Notes: generated by a model from the letters alone, not told the origin. DNA of 64,000 nucleotides from Mycobacterium paraterrae (GCF_022430545.2 NZ_CP092488.2:1612001-1676000); one strand, 5' to 3'; shown: positions 43,152 to 52,544, counted from the stretch's first letter. A program made the numbers and translations.

Positions 43152-44714
43152 GTGCAGGTCACAAGCATCGGCCACGCCGGCTTTCGGATCGATACGTCAG
43201 CCGGGAGCATTCTCTGCGACCCGTGGGTGAACCCGGCGTATTTCGCGTCGTGGTTTCCGTTCCCGGACAACAGCGGGCTGGACTGGGATGAGCTCGGCGA
43301 CTGCGATTACCTCTACGTCTCGCACCTGCACAAGGACCATTTCGACGCGAGGCTGCTGACGGAGCGCGTCAACAAAGACGCGGTGGTCTTGCTGCCGGAC
43401 TATCCGGTGCCGGATCTGAAAAACGCGCTGCAACTACTCGGGTTCCACCGATTCTTCGAGACCGCCGACTCGGTGAAGCACCGGCTCAGCGGCCCGAAGG
43501 GCGAACTAGACATCATGATCGTCGCGCTGCGTGCCCCAGCCGACGGACCGATCGGCGACTCGGGGCTGGTGGTCAGCGATGGCACCACCACGGCGTTCAA
43601 CATGAACGACGCACGGCCGGTCGACCTGGACGCGGTGGCCGCCGAGTTCGGTCACATCGACGCACACATGCTGCAGTACTCCGGGGCGATCTGGTACCCG
43701 ATGGTGTACGACATGCCGCAGCGCGCCAAGGAGTCGTTCGGCATCCAAAAGCGGCAGCGGCAGATGGACCGGAGCCGCCAGTACATCGCCCAAGTCGGTG
43801 CGACCTGGGTGATCCCGTCGGCCGGCCCGCCGTGCTTCCTGGACCCCGAACTGCGCCACCTCAACGACGACCACGACGACCCGGCCAATATCTTCCCCGA
43901 CCAGATGGTCTTTCTCGACCAGCTGCGCGCACACGGCAACGACCACGGCTTGCTGATGATTCCCGGCTCGACCGCGGATTTCACTGGTGCGCAATTGAAC
44001 TCGTTGGACCATCCGCTACCGGTAGAGCAGGTCGAGGCGATCTTCACCACCGGCAAGGCGGACTACATCGCCGAGTATGCCGCTCGGATGGAGCCGGCGC
44101 TGGCGGCGGAGAAGGCCCGCTGGGCACCCGCCGACGGTGACTCGATGCTCGAGCCGCTGCGCGCGAAGTTCGAACCGATCATGCTGGCCGGCAACGAGAT
44201 CTGCGACGGCATCGGCTACCCCGTCGAACTGGTGATCGGGAACGAAGCCGCACACGAGAAGGTCGTGCTGGACTTCCCGAAACGGACTGTGCGCGAACCA
44301 GTTCCCGACGAGAAGTTTCGCTATGGGTTCGCCATCCCGGCCGAGTTGGTGCGCACGGTGCTGCGCGACGACGAGCCGGACTGGGTCAACACGATTTTTC
44401 TGTCCACCCGGTTCCGCGCTTGGCGGGTCGGCGGCTACAACGAGTACCTGTACACGTTCTTCAAGTGTCTGACCGAAGAACGGATCGCCTATGCCGACGG
44501 CTGGTTCGCCGAGACCCACGACGACTCCGCGTCGATCACTCTGGACGGCTGGGAGATTCAGCGACGCTGCCCGCACTTGAAGGCGGACCTGTCCAAGTTC
44601 GGGATCGTCGAGGGCACCACGCTGACCTGCAACCTGCACGGCTGGCAGTGGAATCTGGAGAACGGCCGCTGCTTGACCGCGCGCGGTCATCAGCTTCGAA
44701 GCGCCCGCCAATGA
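43152..44714 (+). CDS. Rieske [2Fe-2S] protein with metallo-beta-lactamase-fold domain
   Basis: 520 residues, Rv3818 type. The N-terminal two thirds has a metallo-beta-lactamase-like fold with the metal motif SHLHKDHFD (HxHxDH) and downstream His/Asp residues. The C-terminal region holds a Rieske site, CPHLKADL and CNLHGWQW (C-x-H and C-x2-H). The reaction is unknown; comparable fusions act on sialic-acid-like or sugar substrates, but that is analogy only. GTG 43152 gives MQVTSIGHAGF, like M. tuberculosis. The stop overlaps the next gene by 4 bp. Confidence 0.85.
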   Translation: MQVTSIGHAGFRIDTSAGSILCDPWVNPAYFASWFPFPDNSGLDWDELGDCDYLYVSHLHKDHFDARLLTERVNKDAVVLLPDYPVPDLKNALQLLGFHRFFETADSVKHRLSGPKGELDIMIVALRAPADGPIGDSGLVVSDGTTTAFNMNDARPVDLDAVAAEFGHIDAHMLQYSGAIWYPMVYDMPQRAKESFGIQKRQRQMDRSRQYIAQVGATWVIPSAGPPCFLDPELRHLNDDHDDPANIFPDQMVFLDQLRAHGNDHGLLMIPGSTADFTGAQLNSLDHPLPVEQVEAIFTTGKADYIAEYAARMEPALAAEKARWAPADGDSMLEPLRAKFEPIMLAGNEICDGIGYPVELVIGNEAAHEKVVLDFPKRTVREPVPDEKFRYGFAIPAELVRTVLRDDEPDWVNTIFLSTRFRAWRVGGYNEYLYTFFKCLTEERIAYADGWFAETHDDSASITLDGWEIQRRCPHLKADLSKFGIVEGTTLTCNLHGWQWNLENGRCLTARGHQLRSARQ

Positions 44715-45043
44715 ACGCCGACACCTACGACGACGGCCTGGTCCAACTGGACCGCGCGGCGATCACGCTGCGGCGCTACCACTTTCCGTCTGGAACCTCG
44801 AAAATCGTTACGCTGCAGCAGGTTCGCGGCTATAAGGCCGAACCGCTGGGGCTGATGCACCGGTTCCGCATCTGGGGCAGTTCTGACCTGCGCCGCTGGC
44901 TGCCGCTGGACATGAGCCGCCCGTTTCGCTCGACACTGGTCACTCTCGACGTACCCGGCACCCGGCCCAGTCCGGCGTTCACTCCGGCACGCGCGGACGA
45001 ATTCACCGCGCTGCTGGACCGCCTGCTCGATGAGCGGGCCTGA
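44711..45043 (+). CDS. Conserved hypothetical protein, Rv3819 type
   Basis: 110 residues, start ATGA-overlapped with the Rieske gene stop, so translated with it. It has two-strand patterns (AAITLRRYHFPSGTSKIVTL, HRFRIWGSSDLRRWLPLD) like a small pleckstrin-homology-like or beta-barrel domain. No signal peptide or membrane helix. Likely a partner or regulator of the Rieske protein by context; function not known. Confidence 0.75.
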   Translation: MNADTYDDGLVQLDRAAITLRRYHFPSGTSKIVTLQQVRGYKAEPLGLMHRFRIWGSSDLRRWLPLDMSRPFRSTLVTLDVPGTRPSPAFTPARADEFTALLDRLLDERA

Positions 45044-45125
45044 CGTTCCGCGAGCGCCGAGTGTGTGGGATATGCCTGCAAACGTGCCTATTCCTCTGCC
45101 TAACCCCCGCAGTCGGCGGGGCAGC

Positions 45126-46688
45126 TCAGCGTCCCGCGTCGGCCAATGCCTGCTGGGCTGCGTTGTACCCCGGGATGAACGTGATGCCGGGCCCGCCGTG
45201 GCATCCGGTGCTGGCCAGATACAGGCCGTCGACCGGGAGCGGCTGGCCGAGAAAGCCTTTCGGCCCGGGCCGGTTGGGGCCGACCTGGTTGGCGTGGAAC
45301 AGCCCGTGGCAGTAGTCCCCGCCCGGCGCGCCGAACATCACGCCCATGTGCTTGGGCGTGAAGGTGGTGTGCCGGCTGATGCTGCGTTCGAAGTTGGGCG
45401 CCAACCGGGTGATCTTGTCGATCACCCGTTGGCCCATCTCGACCTTCGCCGCGCCGTAATCCACGTCGCCTTCGATCGGGAACCATAACGCGAATGCCGA
45501 CGCGGCATGCTTGCCGGGCGGCGCGAGGTCGGGATCGTTCTGCGAGGGCACCTGGAAGACGACCGTCGGGTCGGCGGGCACAATGCCGCGCCGGCAGTCC
45601 TCCCACTGCCGCTGGACTTCTTCGGGCGTACTGAAGATCCCGATCGACGCCTGCATGCTCGGATCGTTGAGCATTTCGTACGGAGCGACGAATTCCGGTG
45701 CTTCGTCCAAGGCGAAGTGCATCTGAATGTAGCTGCCGCGGTGATCGATTCGGGTGTAGCGCTCGCGGATATCGGCGGACAAGGCCGCCGGGTCGACCAA
45801 TTCGTTGACGGTGACGTCGGGCGCCAGCGCCGAGATGACGATCGGCGCCGTGACCGTCTCGCCGGCCTCGGTACGCACCCCGCCGACCTTTCCATCGTCT
45901 ACCACGATCTCGGTGACCTTGGAGCGCAACCGGAGCTCGCCGCCCTCGCGCTCCAGCATGTCGACCAGATGTGAGGTGAGCGCGCCGATTCCACCGCGCA
46001 GTTTCTTCATCTGCATGGTGGCGCCCTCGGGGACGCCGAGCCCGAAGGCCAGCGCGGCGGCGCTGCCCGGGGTTTCCGGCCCGCGATAGAGGGTGTTGAC
46101 CGCGAGGACGGTCATCGAGCCACGCAGCGCGCCGTGCTTTTCGCGGTCGGGTAGGTACCGGTCGAGCACGTCGGTGACCGAACCGAACAACATCTCGTCG
46201 ATCGCGGAGCGTTCGAATTCGTTGGTGGCGCAGGCATACATCTCGTCGAGGGTTTTCGGCGGCGCGCCGGCGTCGAAGCGTCCGAGCGCCCGCGTCGGCG
46301 CCATCGCCCAAGCCATCAGTCCCGCCATGCCGTTGACCGCCTCGGCACCGTGCACCTCGTTGAGGTGGGTGAACAGCTTGATCGGGTCGCTGTACTGGAT
46401 CATCGGGTCATCCCCGACCCCGCGCAGTGCCACCGACATCACGTCCAGGTCGATGGTGGGAATGGTGTCCAGGCCGAGTTGCTCGCGGACCACGGGCGCG
46501 GTGGGAAACTGCACCGAGCCGGCGATCTCGAAGTGATAGCCGTCGAACAACTCCACGGTCGACGCCATCCCGCCCGCGTAGAGCTTCGATTCCAGGCACA
46601 GCGTCCGCAGGCCGGCCTTCTGCAACAGCACCGCCGCGGCCAGGCCGTTGTGTCCGGCACCAATCACGATCGCGTCGTAGTCGGTCAT
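45126..46688 (-). CDS. FAD-dependent phytoene-desaturase-like oxidoreductase
   Basis: 520 residues, Rv3829c type. FAD Rossmann motif at the start: DAIVIGAGHNGLAAAVLLQKAG, with LCLESKLYAGGMAST. The C-terminal end has VDGLYLASTGCHGGPGITFIPGYNAA, typical of the CrtI/NAD(P)-FAD amine-oxidase-like group. The substrate is not known; a carotenoid or lipid is possible. ATG 46688 has GGGAAGG upstream. A 20-bp operator-like palindrome lies 49 bp upstream, matching one in front of tetR, so it is probably under TetR control. Confidence 0.87.
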   Translation of the reverse strand: MTDYDAIVIGAGHNGLAAAVLLQKAGLRTLCLESKLYAGGMASTVELFDGYHFEIAGSVQFPTAPVVREQLGLDTIPTIDLDVMSVALRGVGDDPMIQYSDPIKLFTHLNEVHGAEAVNGMAGLMAWAMAPTRALGRFDAGAPPKTLDEMYACATNEFERSAIDEMLFGSVTDVLDRYLPDREKHGALRGSMTVLAVNTLYRGPETPGSAAALAFGLGVPEGATMQMKKLRGGIGALTSHLVDMLEREGGELRLRSKVTEIVVDDGKVGGVRTEAGETVTAPIVISALAPDVTVNELVDPAALSADIRERYTRIDHRGSYIQMHFALDEAPEFVAPYEMLNDPSMQASIGIFSTPEEVQRQWEDCRRGIVPADPTVVFQVPSQNDPDLAPPGKHAASAFALWFPIEGDVDYGAAKVEMGQRVIDKITRLAPNFERSISRHTTFTPKHMGVMFGAPGGDYCHGLFHANQVGPNRPGPKGFLGQPLPVDGLYLASTGCHGGPGITFIPGYNAAQQALADAGR

Positions 46689-46736
46689 CTGCTCACACCT
46701 TCCCGCTGTAGTGAGCAGGCTGGCAGTAATGCGCGG

Positions 46737-46756
46737 TTTTGTCAATTATGACAAAA
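46737..46756. promoter_or_regulatory. Candidate TetR operator 1
   Basis: TTTTGTCAATTATGACAAAA, with 8-bp arms TTTTGTCA / TGACAAAA. It overlaps the tetR stop codon and lies 49 bp before the oxidoreductase start. It is 17 of 20 identical to the site at 47394. Confidence 0.75.
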
Positions 46757-47372
46757 CTTGATCCGGCCACGCCTCGGTGATTCCGGTCCTGAGCGTCTCG
46801 AGAGCGAGGTGGCAGACGCGAGCCAACTCTCCTAGCGACCGGTCGTCACCGAGCATCCAGACTTCCATCGCCCCGAAGACCGCGGCGGCGATGCAGCGCG
46901 CCGTCACGGCGAAGCGCACCCGTTGGTCGGCGGCGAGATCGGTGGCGCCGCTGCGGCGCTGCAACTGGGTCGCAATGGCGTCGGCGAAATCGGCTTGCAC
47001 GTCCTGGATGTGCCGCACGATGCGGCCGGGGTCGATCTCGTGATCGCGCAGTGCAGCGATTTTGGCAACGGCGTCAACGTCATACGGGAACGCGAAGATC
47101 GCCGCCTGCACCGAGTCGACGATCGGTTCGGTCACCGGCCGGTCGTTCAGCGCCGCACGGAACCAGTTCAGCCCGGAGTAATCGGCGAACAGCAGATCGT
47201 GCTTGGACGAGAAATGGCGATAGAACGTGCGCAGCGTGACCCCCGCATCCGCGGCGATCTGCTCGGCCGACGTGTCCTCGACGCCTTGGGCCAAGAATCG
47301 CACGAGCGCGGCCTGGCGCAGCGCCTCACGGGTGCGCTCGCTGCGCGCGGTTTGCGCCGGACGGATCATCAT
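46746..47372 (-). CDS. TetR-family transcriptional regulator, Rv3830c type
   Basis: 208 residues. N-terminal HTH: RTREALRQAALVRFLAQGVEDTSAEQIAADAGVTLRTFYRHFSSKHDLL in pieces, the standard TetR_N pattern with recognition helix RTFYRHF. The C-terminal ligand domain is of the common TetR helical type (RFAVTARCIAAAVFGAMEVWM). The ligand is unknown. It likely represses itself, the oxidoreductase downstream and the divergent membrane gene, since a pair of near-identical palindromes flanks the gene. Confidence 0.9.
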   Translation of the reverse strand: MMIRPAQTARSERTREALRQAALVRFLAQGVEDTSAEQIAADAGVTLRTFYRHFSSKHDLLFADYSGLNWFRAALNDRPVTEPIVDSVQAAIFAFPYDVDAVAKIAALRDHEIDPGRIVRHIQDVQADFADAIATQLQRRSGATDLAADQRVRFAVTARCIAAAVFGAMEVWMLGDDRSLGELARVCHLALETLRTGITEAWPDQVLS

Positions 47373-47393
47373 TGGAATTTACCCCACGAGCTG

Positions 47394-47413
47394 TTATGTC
47401 AATATTGACAAAA
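47394..47413. promoter_or_regulatory. Candidate TetR operator 2
   Basis: TTATGTCAATATTGACAAAA with a perfect 14-bp palindrome core TGTCAATATTGACA at 47397-47410. It lies between the divergent tetR (22 bp) and DUF2834 gene (28 bp) starts, suited to control both. Confidence 0.78.
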
Positions 47414-47440
47414 CTTTGCCGGCGGGGCGAGACTGCGGCC

Positions 47441-47935
47441 ATGGTCTCGCTTCTCACTCACGCGATCCTCGGTATCGCGGTCATCACCTGGATCGTCACG
47501 TCCAACCGTCAGGTCTTCTCCCGCGTCGGCGAGGGTGGGCTGTTCTCACCGTTGGAGGCGCTGTACTACGTGATCGGCGTCGCGTCGGTCATCTTGGGCT
47601 GGTACTTCAATATCCGCTTCGTGCAGGAGTATTCACACGGCTCGACCAACCCGCTGTGGGGTCAGCACGGGAGTTGGGCCGAGTACATCCGGCTGATGTT
47701 CACCAACCCGGCCGCGAGCTCGGCGAGCCAGGACTACACGATCGCCAATGTTGTTCTGCTGCCGCTGTTTACGGTCGTCGACGGTTACCGCCGTGGGCTG
47801 CGGCGGCCATGGCTGTATTTCGTGTCGAGCTTGTTCACCAGCTTCGCATTCGCATTCGCGTTCTACTTCGCGACCATCGAGCGCCAACACCGCCAAGCAG
47901 CAGTCCAGGGTCAGGCGCTGATCCCGTCGCGGTAG
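47441..47935 (+). CDS. DUF2834 family membrane protein, Rv3831 type
   Basis: 164 residues with about four membrane helices: LLTHAILGIAVITWIVTS, LEALYYVIGVASVILGWYF, TIANVVLLPLFTVVDGYRRG, LYFVSSLFTSFAFAFAFYFA. Such DUF2834 proteins have no established function. ATG 47441 follows the operator directly; an upstream ATG at 47396 would lie inside the palindrome and is not favoured. Its last 25 bp overlap the convergent diguanylate-cyclase gene. Probably the transport-like or structural partner in the TetR regulon. Confidence 0.8.
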   Translation: MVSLLTHAILGIAVITWIVTSNRQVFSRVGEGGLFSPLEALYYVIGVASVILGWYFNIRFVQEYSHGSTNPLWGQHGSWAEYIRLMFTNPAASSASQDYTIANVVLLPLFTVVDGYRRGLRRPWLYFVSSLFTSFAFAFAFYFATIERQHRQAAVQGQALIPSR

Positions 47936-49044
47936 TCGGTGTCGTCCTCGGCGAGGTTGACCAGGGGCGGCGGCAGTGGCCATTCGTGATGGCCGGTCTG
48001 GTTACCGCCGCGCCGCTTGGCCGCGTACATCGCGGCGTCGGCGGCGGCGATCAATTCGATGAGCAGGTCGCTGCGGCTACCGGTGCGGTAGGCGGGATGG
48101 ATACCGGCGGTGCCGATGCTTGCGGTGACGCCGCAGGGCAAGTCGGCGATCTTGTCGCACAATTGCCGGGCCCGGCGATCGACCTCGTCGGGGTGCCAGA
48201 TGTCAGCGATGACGAATTCCTCGCCGCCCGAACGCCCGATCACCGCGGTGTCGCCAGTCGTCTCGCGCAGTGCCCGGGAGACCGACACCAGCGCGTCATC
48301 GCCGGTGCTGTGTCCGTAGCTGTCGTTGAGCTGTTTGAAACGGTCTAGGTCGATCACACTGACCACGACATAGGCCTGATGCCGGGCGCCGCGCTCCAGG
48401 CAGGCCTTCGCTCGCCGGTGAAAGGCCCGGCGGGTGAACAGCCCGGTCAGCTGGTCCCGCTCGGCGTGGACGGCGTCTGCGCCGAGGACGTGCACCACGA
48501 CCTGGACACCGAATGGGACCGCCAGGTTGAGCAGCAGTAATAGGCCGTAACCACATAGCGCCGCCGCGATCCCCAGAACCAAACCGATACGGAAGCTTTC
48601 GATCGCCCCGATCACCCCGGCAACTGCGAAATTGAATGCCATCAACCAGGGCCGGTGAAAGATCGCGGTGTACGTGGCCAACGTCGCAAATCCCGTCGAT
48701 GTCAACAGTGCGACCACGGGGTCGCTCTGCGCCAGGCCGATCAATGCGATGCAGGCGCTGGACAGCAGCGCGAACCGGATGGCGGTGTTGCGGCTCGGCC
48801 AGCGAATCGCCCACAGCACCGACCCGCAGGCGGCGCCGACGCAGGCCACCAAGGCGCACGCGGCTTGAACGGGGGTCGCTGGACCCGTAGGCGTGAAGGT
48901 TGTTCCTAACGCAACAAGCGACAGTCCGCCGGCAATGAATGCGACAGTGAAACGAGTGAGCACCTGCATCCCGCGGGCGGCCAGGTGCGCGCTCAGCCCG
49001 TCATAGTGATCGGACTGGCGCCACCATTGACTGATCCATCCCAT
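47911..49044 (-). CDS. Membrane-bound diguanylate cyclase (GGDEF)
   Basis: 377 residues. Residues 25-185 form about five to six membrane helices (sensor-like part without a recognised domain name), followed by a GGDEF domain. Its active motif is GGEEF at 273-277, preceded by the conserved RDQLTGLFTRRAF and IDLDRFKQLNDSYGHSTGDD segments. There is no RxxD inhibitory site before the motif. Predicted to make cyclic-di-GMP in response to a membrane signal. The C-terminal tail after about 355 is hydrophilic. ATG start gives MGWISQWW. Confidence 0.9.
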   Translation of the reverse strand: MGWISQWWRQSDHYDGLSAHLAARGMQVLTRFTVAFIAGGLSLVALGTTFTPTGPATPVQAACALVACVGAACGSVLWAIRWPSRNTAIRFALLSSACIALIGLAQSDPVVALLTSTGFATLATYTAIFHRPWLMAFNFAVAGVIGAIESFRIGLVLGIAAALCGYGLLLLLNLAVPFGVQVVVHVLGADAVHAERDQLTGLFTRRAFHRRAKACLERGARHQAYVVVSVIDLDRFKQLNDSYGHSTGDDALVSVSRALRETTGDTAVIGRSGGEEFVIADIWHPDEVDRRARQLCDKIADLPCGVTASIGTAGIHPAYRTGSRSDLLIELIAAADAAMYAAKRRGGNQTGHHEWPLPPPLVNLAEDDTDYRDGISA

Positions 49045-49167
49045 CGCGCACTCTCACAACTCTCCGACGCCGTCGTCCCAGCCTGCTTGAGGACTTCGGA
49101 TCTGAAGATGATAGAGCAGCAGCGAATGATCCGGAGCCGGTGACAGGGGCTCTCGGCGAGAAGCGAC

Positions 49168-50427
49168 TCACCGCGTCGGTCGCAACACCTCGGCACCGAC
49201 GAACGGCACCAGCGCGGCGGGAATCCGCACGCTGCCATCGGGCTGCTGGTGGTTTTCCAAGATCGCCACCAGCCAGCGGGTGGTGGCCAAAGTGCCGTTG
49301 AGGGTCGCCGCAATCTGCGGCTTGCCCGTCGAGTCGCGGAACCGGGTAGCCAGCCGTCGAGCCTGGAACGTGCTGCAGTTCGACGTCGAGGTCAGCTCCC
49401 GGTAGGCCTGCTGGGTGGGCACCCATGCCTCGCAGTCGAACTTGCGTGCCGCCGACGAGCCGAGATCGCCGGCGGCAACATCGATGACGCGATAGGGCAC
49501 CTCGATGCGGGCCAGCATTTCGCGTTGCCAGCCCAGTAGCCGCTGGTGTTCGGCCTCGGCGTCGGCGGGGTCGCAGTAGACGAACGCCTCGACCTTGTCG
49601 AACTGGTGCACCCGGATGATGCCCCGGGTGTCTTTGCCGTAGCTGCCGGCTTCCCTTCGGAAACACGACGACCAGCCGGCGTAGCGCTGCGGCCCGCCGG
49701 ACAGGTCGAGGATCTCGTTCGAGTGGTAGCCAGCCAACGGCACCTCCGAGGTACCGACCAGGTAGAGGTCGTCGGCCTCGACGCGGTACACCTCGTCGGC
49801 GTGCGCGCCGAGGAACCCGGTTCCCGACATCACCTCCGGGCGCACCAGCACCGGCGGGATGATCGGCACGAATCCGTTGTCGGCGGCCAACCGGATCGCC
49901 ATGTTCAGCAGGCCGAGCTGGAGCAGCGCGCCTTGTCCGGTGAGGAAGTAGAAACGCGAGCCTGACACCTTGGCGCCGCGCTCCATGTCCAGCAGGCCCA
50001 GTGCTTCGCCGAGTTCGAGGTGATCCTTGGGATTGTCGATCGCCGGCGGTTCGCCGACGCGCTCGAGCTCGACGAAATCGTCTTCACCGCCGGCTGGAAC
50101 GCCGTCGATGATCACATTGGAGATCGCCATGTGCGCGGCGGTGAACGCCGCCTCCTTCTCGGCCTGCGCGGCCTCGGCCGCCTTCACCTGCTCGGCGAGG
50201 TCCTTGGCCAGGTCCAGCAGGGCGGGCCGTTCGTCGGGTGACGCCTTGCCGACTTTCTTGCTGGCCGCCTTCTGCTCGGCGCGCAGCGTGTCCGCGGTCG
50301 AGATCGCGGTGCGGCGGGCGGTGTCGGCGGCAAGCAGGGCGTCGACCAGGGCCGGGTCCTCGCCCCGCTTACGCTGAGACTCACGTACGGTCTCGGGGTT
50401 CTCCCGCAGTAGCTTCAGGTCGATCAC
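49168..50427 (-). CDS. serS: Seryl-tRNA synthetase
   Basis: 419 residues, class II synthetase that charges tRNA-Ser. N-terminal coiled-coil arm ([16 protein letters not shown] to about 110), then the catalytic core with motif 2 [15 protein letters not shown] and [10 protein letters not shown], and motif 3 with [18 protein letters not shown] and [20 protein letters not shown] 50427 gives the usual start (M)IDLKLLREN; the frame runs 22 codons further but those do not fit. Essential housekeeping gene in the position of Rv3834c. Confidence 0.97.
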   Translation of the reverse strand: MIDLKLLRENPETVRESQRKRGEDPALVDALLAADTARRTAISTADTLRAEQKAASKKVGKASPDERPALLDLAKDLAEQVKAAEAAQAEKEAAFTAAHMAISNVIIDGVPAGGEDDFVELERVGEPPAIDNPKDHLELGEALGLLDMERGAKVSGSRFYFLTGQGALLQLGLLNMAIRLAADNGFVPIIPPVLVRPEVMSGTGFLGAHADEVYRVEADDLYLVGTSEVPLAGYHSNEILDLSGGPQRYAGWSSCFRREAGSYGKDTRGIIRVHQFDKVEAFVYCDPADAEAEHQRLLGWQREMLARIEVPYRVIDVAAGDLGSSAARKFDCEAWVPTQQAYRELTSTSNCSTFQARRLATRFRDSTGKPQIAATLNGTLATTRWLVAILENHQQPDGSVRIPAALVPFVGAEVLRPTR

Positions 50428-50515
50428 GGGCAGAAACCCTACTTGGTCCGGCTCGACGCGCGGCAACCATTTCACTTCTGTAACAGCAGTCACGGATCAT
50501 CATTCGCCTGTCAGA

Positions 50516-51895
50516 ATGGAGGCGATGTGGCACCCATTCGAGCGCGGGGGCGACGCTACGGCGCCGCCCGGGGCTGACGGCCCCAAACGTCGTTCCGGAT
50601 GGTTCGACAGACTTGGCGGGACGCTGCAGGCATCGGCGACCAGGCGCGCACTGCTGCTGACCGCCCTCGGCGGCCTGCTGATCGCCGGACTGGTCACCGC
50701 GCTGCCGATCGGCGGCGGTCCCGGCAGGCTAGCCGGCTACATCGATCCCGTCCCGCCCACCGGCGCCAAGGGCAACGACGCATTCAACCGCGCGGCCAGC
50801 GGCAATTGCCTGATGTGGCCGGACCGGATGCCCGAGGCAGCCAGCCTGGTCGACTGCAAAGACGAGCACCGCTTCGAGGTTTCCGAGTCGATCGACATGC
50901 GGACCTTCCCCGGTTCGGAATACGGTCCGTCGGCACCGCCACCCACGGCCACCCGCATCGAGCAGATCAGCCAGGAGCAGTGCGAGTCGTCGGTCCGGCG
51001 CTACCTGGGCACGAAGTTCGACCCGAACAGCAAGTTCGTCATCAGCATGCTGTGGTCGGGGGATAAGGCGTGGCGGCAGTTCGGCGAGCGGCGCATGCTG
51101 TGCGGCCTGCAGCTGCCGGGCGCCGGTAACCAGCAGGTCGCCTTCAAGGGCAAGGTCGCCGACATCGACCAGTCGAAGGTCTGGCCGGACGGAACCTGTC
51201 TGGGTATCGACCCTGCCACCAACCAGCCCACCGACATCCCGGTCGACTGCGTCGCGCCGCACGCCATGGAGGTCACCGGCACGGTCAACCTGCTCGCCCG
51301 ATTCCCCGAAGGATTGCCGCCGGAGCCGGAGCAGGACGCCTTCATCAAGGAGTCCTGCACCAAGCAGACCGACGCCTACCTCGCGCCGGTGCAGCTGCGC
51401 AGCACGACGCTGACGTTGATCTACAGCACGCTGTCGCTGCCCAGCTGGTCGGCCGGCAGCCGCGAGGTCGCCTGCAGTATCGGCGCGACGCTGGGCAACG
51501 GCGGCTGGGCGACGCTGCTGAACAGCGCCAAGGGGGCGCTGAAGATCAACGGACAACCCCCGATCCCGCCGCCCGACATTCCGCAGGAGCGGCTCAACCT
51601 GCCTCCCATCCCGACCGGTCCAGAACCCGGCGGAGGAGCCGCGTCGACCGGCGCGAACGGGGGCGGCTCCAGCGCGTCGGGAACCAACGGGTCGTCCGGA
51701 GCGTCCGGCGGATCGAGCAGCCAGCGGCAGGGCAATCAGCACCTGCCGGGCCAGGCGCCCGCCCCCGCCTCACCGGCACCCGCGCCCGCTCCCGAGGCGC
51801 CGCCGGCCGCGCCCGGGCCGGAAGCTCCACCGCCGGGTGGCCCGCAGGCACCTCCGCCCGCGCCCGAACCTCCGCCGCCACCACCGGGGCAATAG
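50516..51895 (+). CDS. Membrane-anchored septum-formation-family protein, Rv3835 type
   Basis: 459 residues. Short cytoplasmic start, one transmembrane helix near 45-66 (RRALLLTALGGLLIAGLVTAL), then an extracytoplasmic part with two repeats of a Cys-containing fold (GNCLMWPD...VDCKDEHRFEV and GTCLGID...VDCVAPHAMEV), characteristic of the 'septum formation' domain family. The C-terminal 100 residues are Gly/Ser then Pro/Ala-rich and of low complexity. ATG 50525, nine bases downstream, is an alternative start. Followed at once by the zincin gene. Confidence 0.82.
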   Translation: MEAMWHPFERGGDATAPPGADGPKRRSGWFDRLGGTLQASATRRALLLTALGGLLIAGLVTALPIGGGPGRLAGYIDPVPPTGAKGNDAFNRAASGNCLMWPDRMPEAASLVDCKDEHRFEVSESIDMRTFPGSEYGPSAPPPTATRIEQISQEQCESSVRRYLGTKFDPNSKFVISMLWSGDKAWRQFGERRMLCGLQLPGAGNQQVAFKGKVADIDQSKVWPDGTCLGIDPATNQPTDIPVDCVAPHAMEVTGTVNLLARFPEGLPPEPEQDAFIKESCTKQTDAYLAPVQLRSTTLTLIYSTLSLPSWSAGSREVACSIGATLGNGGWATLLNSAKGALKINGQPPIPPPDIPQERLNLPPIPTGPEPGGGAASTGANGGGSSASGTNGSSGASGGSSSQRQGNQHLPGQAPAPASPAPAPAPEAPPAAPGPEAPPPGGPQAPPPAPEPPPPPPGQ

Positions 51896-51899
51896 CCCG

Positions 51900-52250
51900 G
51901 TGGCCGTTCGGATGGATCCGCGACGATTCGATGAACTGGTGTCCGACGCGCTCGACCTGATCCCCCGCAAACTAGCGGCCGTGATGAACAACGTGGTGGT
52001 GCTGGTGGCCGACCGCCATCCCGACGACGACGAATTGCTCGGGCTGTACGAAGGCGTAGCGCTGACCGAACGGGACTCGCACTACGGCGGTTCGCTGCCG
52101 GACACCATCACGATCTACCGCGACGCGCTGCTGGAGATCTGCGACGACGACGAGCAGGTTCTCGAGGAGGTCAAGATCACCGTGATCCACGAAATCGCCC
52201 ACCATTTCGGTATCGACGACGACCGGCTGCACGAACTCGGCTGGGCGTAG
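51900..52250 (+). CDS. Zincin-like metallopeptidase family protein, Rv3836 type
   Basis: 116 residues with the short-zincin signature HEIAHHFGIDDDRLHELGW (HExxH plus a third ligand), as in the DUF1025/metallopeptidase family. Cytosolic, small; substrate unknown. GTG 51900 is used, 4 bp after the previous stop; ATG 51912 or an ATG at 51837 inside the upstream gene are other starts. A MIRU-like tandem repeat begins directly after its TAG stop. Confidence 0.85.
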   Translation: MAVRMDPRRFDELVSDALDLIPRKLAAVMNNVVVLVADRHPDDDELLGLYEGVALTERDSHYGGSLPDTITIYRDALLEICDDDEQVLEEVKITVIHEIAHHFGIDDDRLHELGWA

Positions 52251-52420
52251 CGCGGCGACGATGCGGCCCGGCACGGGCCGTTGAGGAGCCGGGCAATCCA
52301 CTCCCAGCGCGGCGACGATGCGGCCCGGCACGGGCCGTTGAGGAGCCGGGCAATCCACTCCCAGCGCGGCGACGATGCGGCCCGGCACGGGCCGTTGAGG
52401 AGCGGGGCATCCACTCCCAG
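52251..52420 (+). repeat. MIRU-like minisatellite, 57-bp units
   Basis: Three units at 52251-52307, 52308-52364 and 52365-52420 (last one 56 bp with one deletion and one G/C change). Each starts CGCGGCGACGATGC, has the inverted repeat CGGCCCG-GCA-CGGGCCG, then TTGAGGAG and ends CAATCCACTCCCAG. Same order of elements as a MIRU (GACGATGC, stem, GAGGAG). The array abuts the stop of the zincin gene in the same direction. Confidence 0.9.
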
Positions 52421-52544
52421 TGAGCGTGAAACAGCAGCCAGGGTCGTCACTTCGTGCCCACGCACAGCCGTAGTTTCTGTTTCGCGGACACCAGAACGGG
52501 CGCGGCACTCGGACTCTGTCGGCGGTGGGTGCTACAAACGGCCT

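Noticed and set aside
52251..52420. CRISPR array
   Set aside because: Units are identical end to end with no variable spacers; these are tandem minisatellites, as are the other three arrays.
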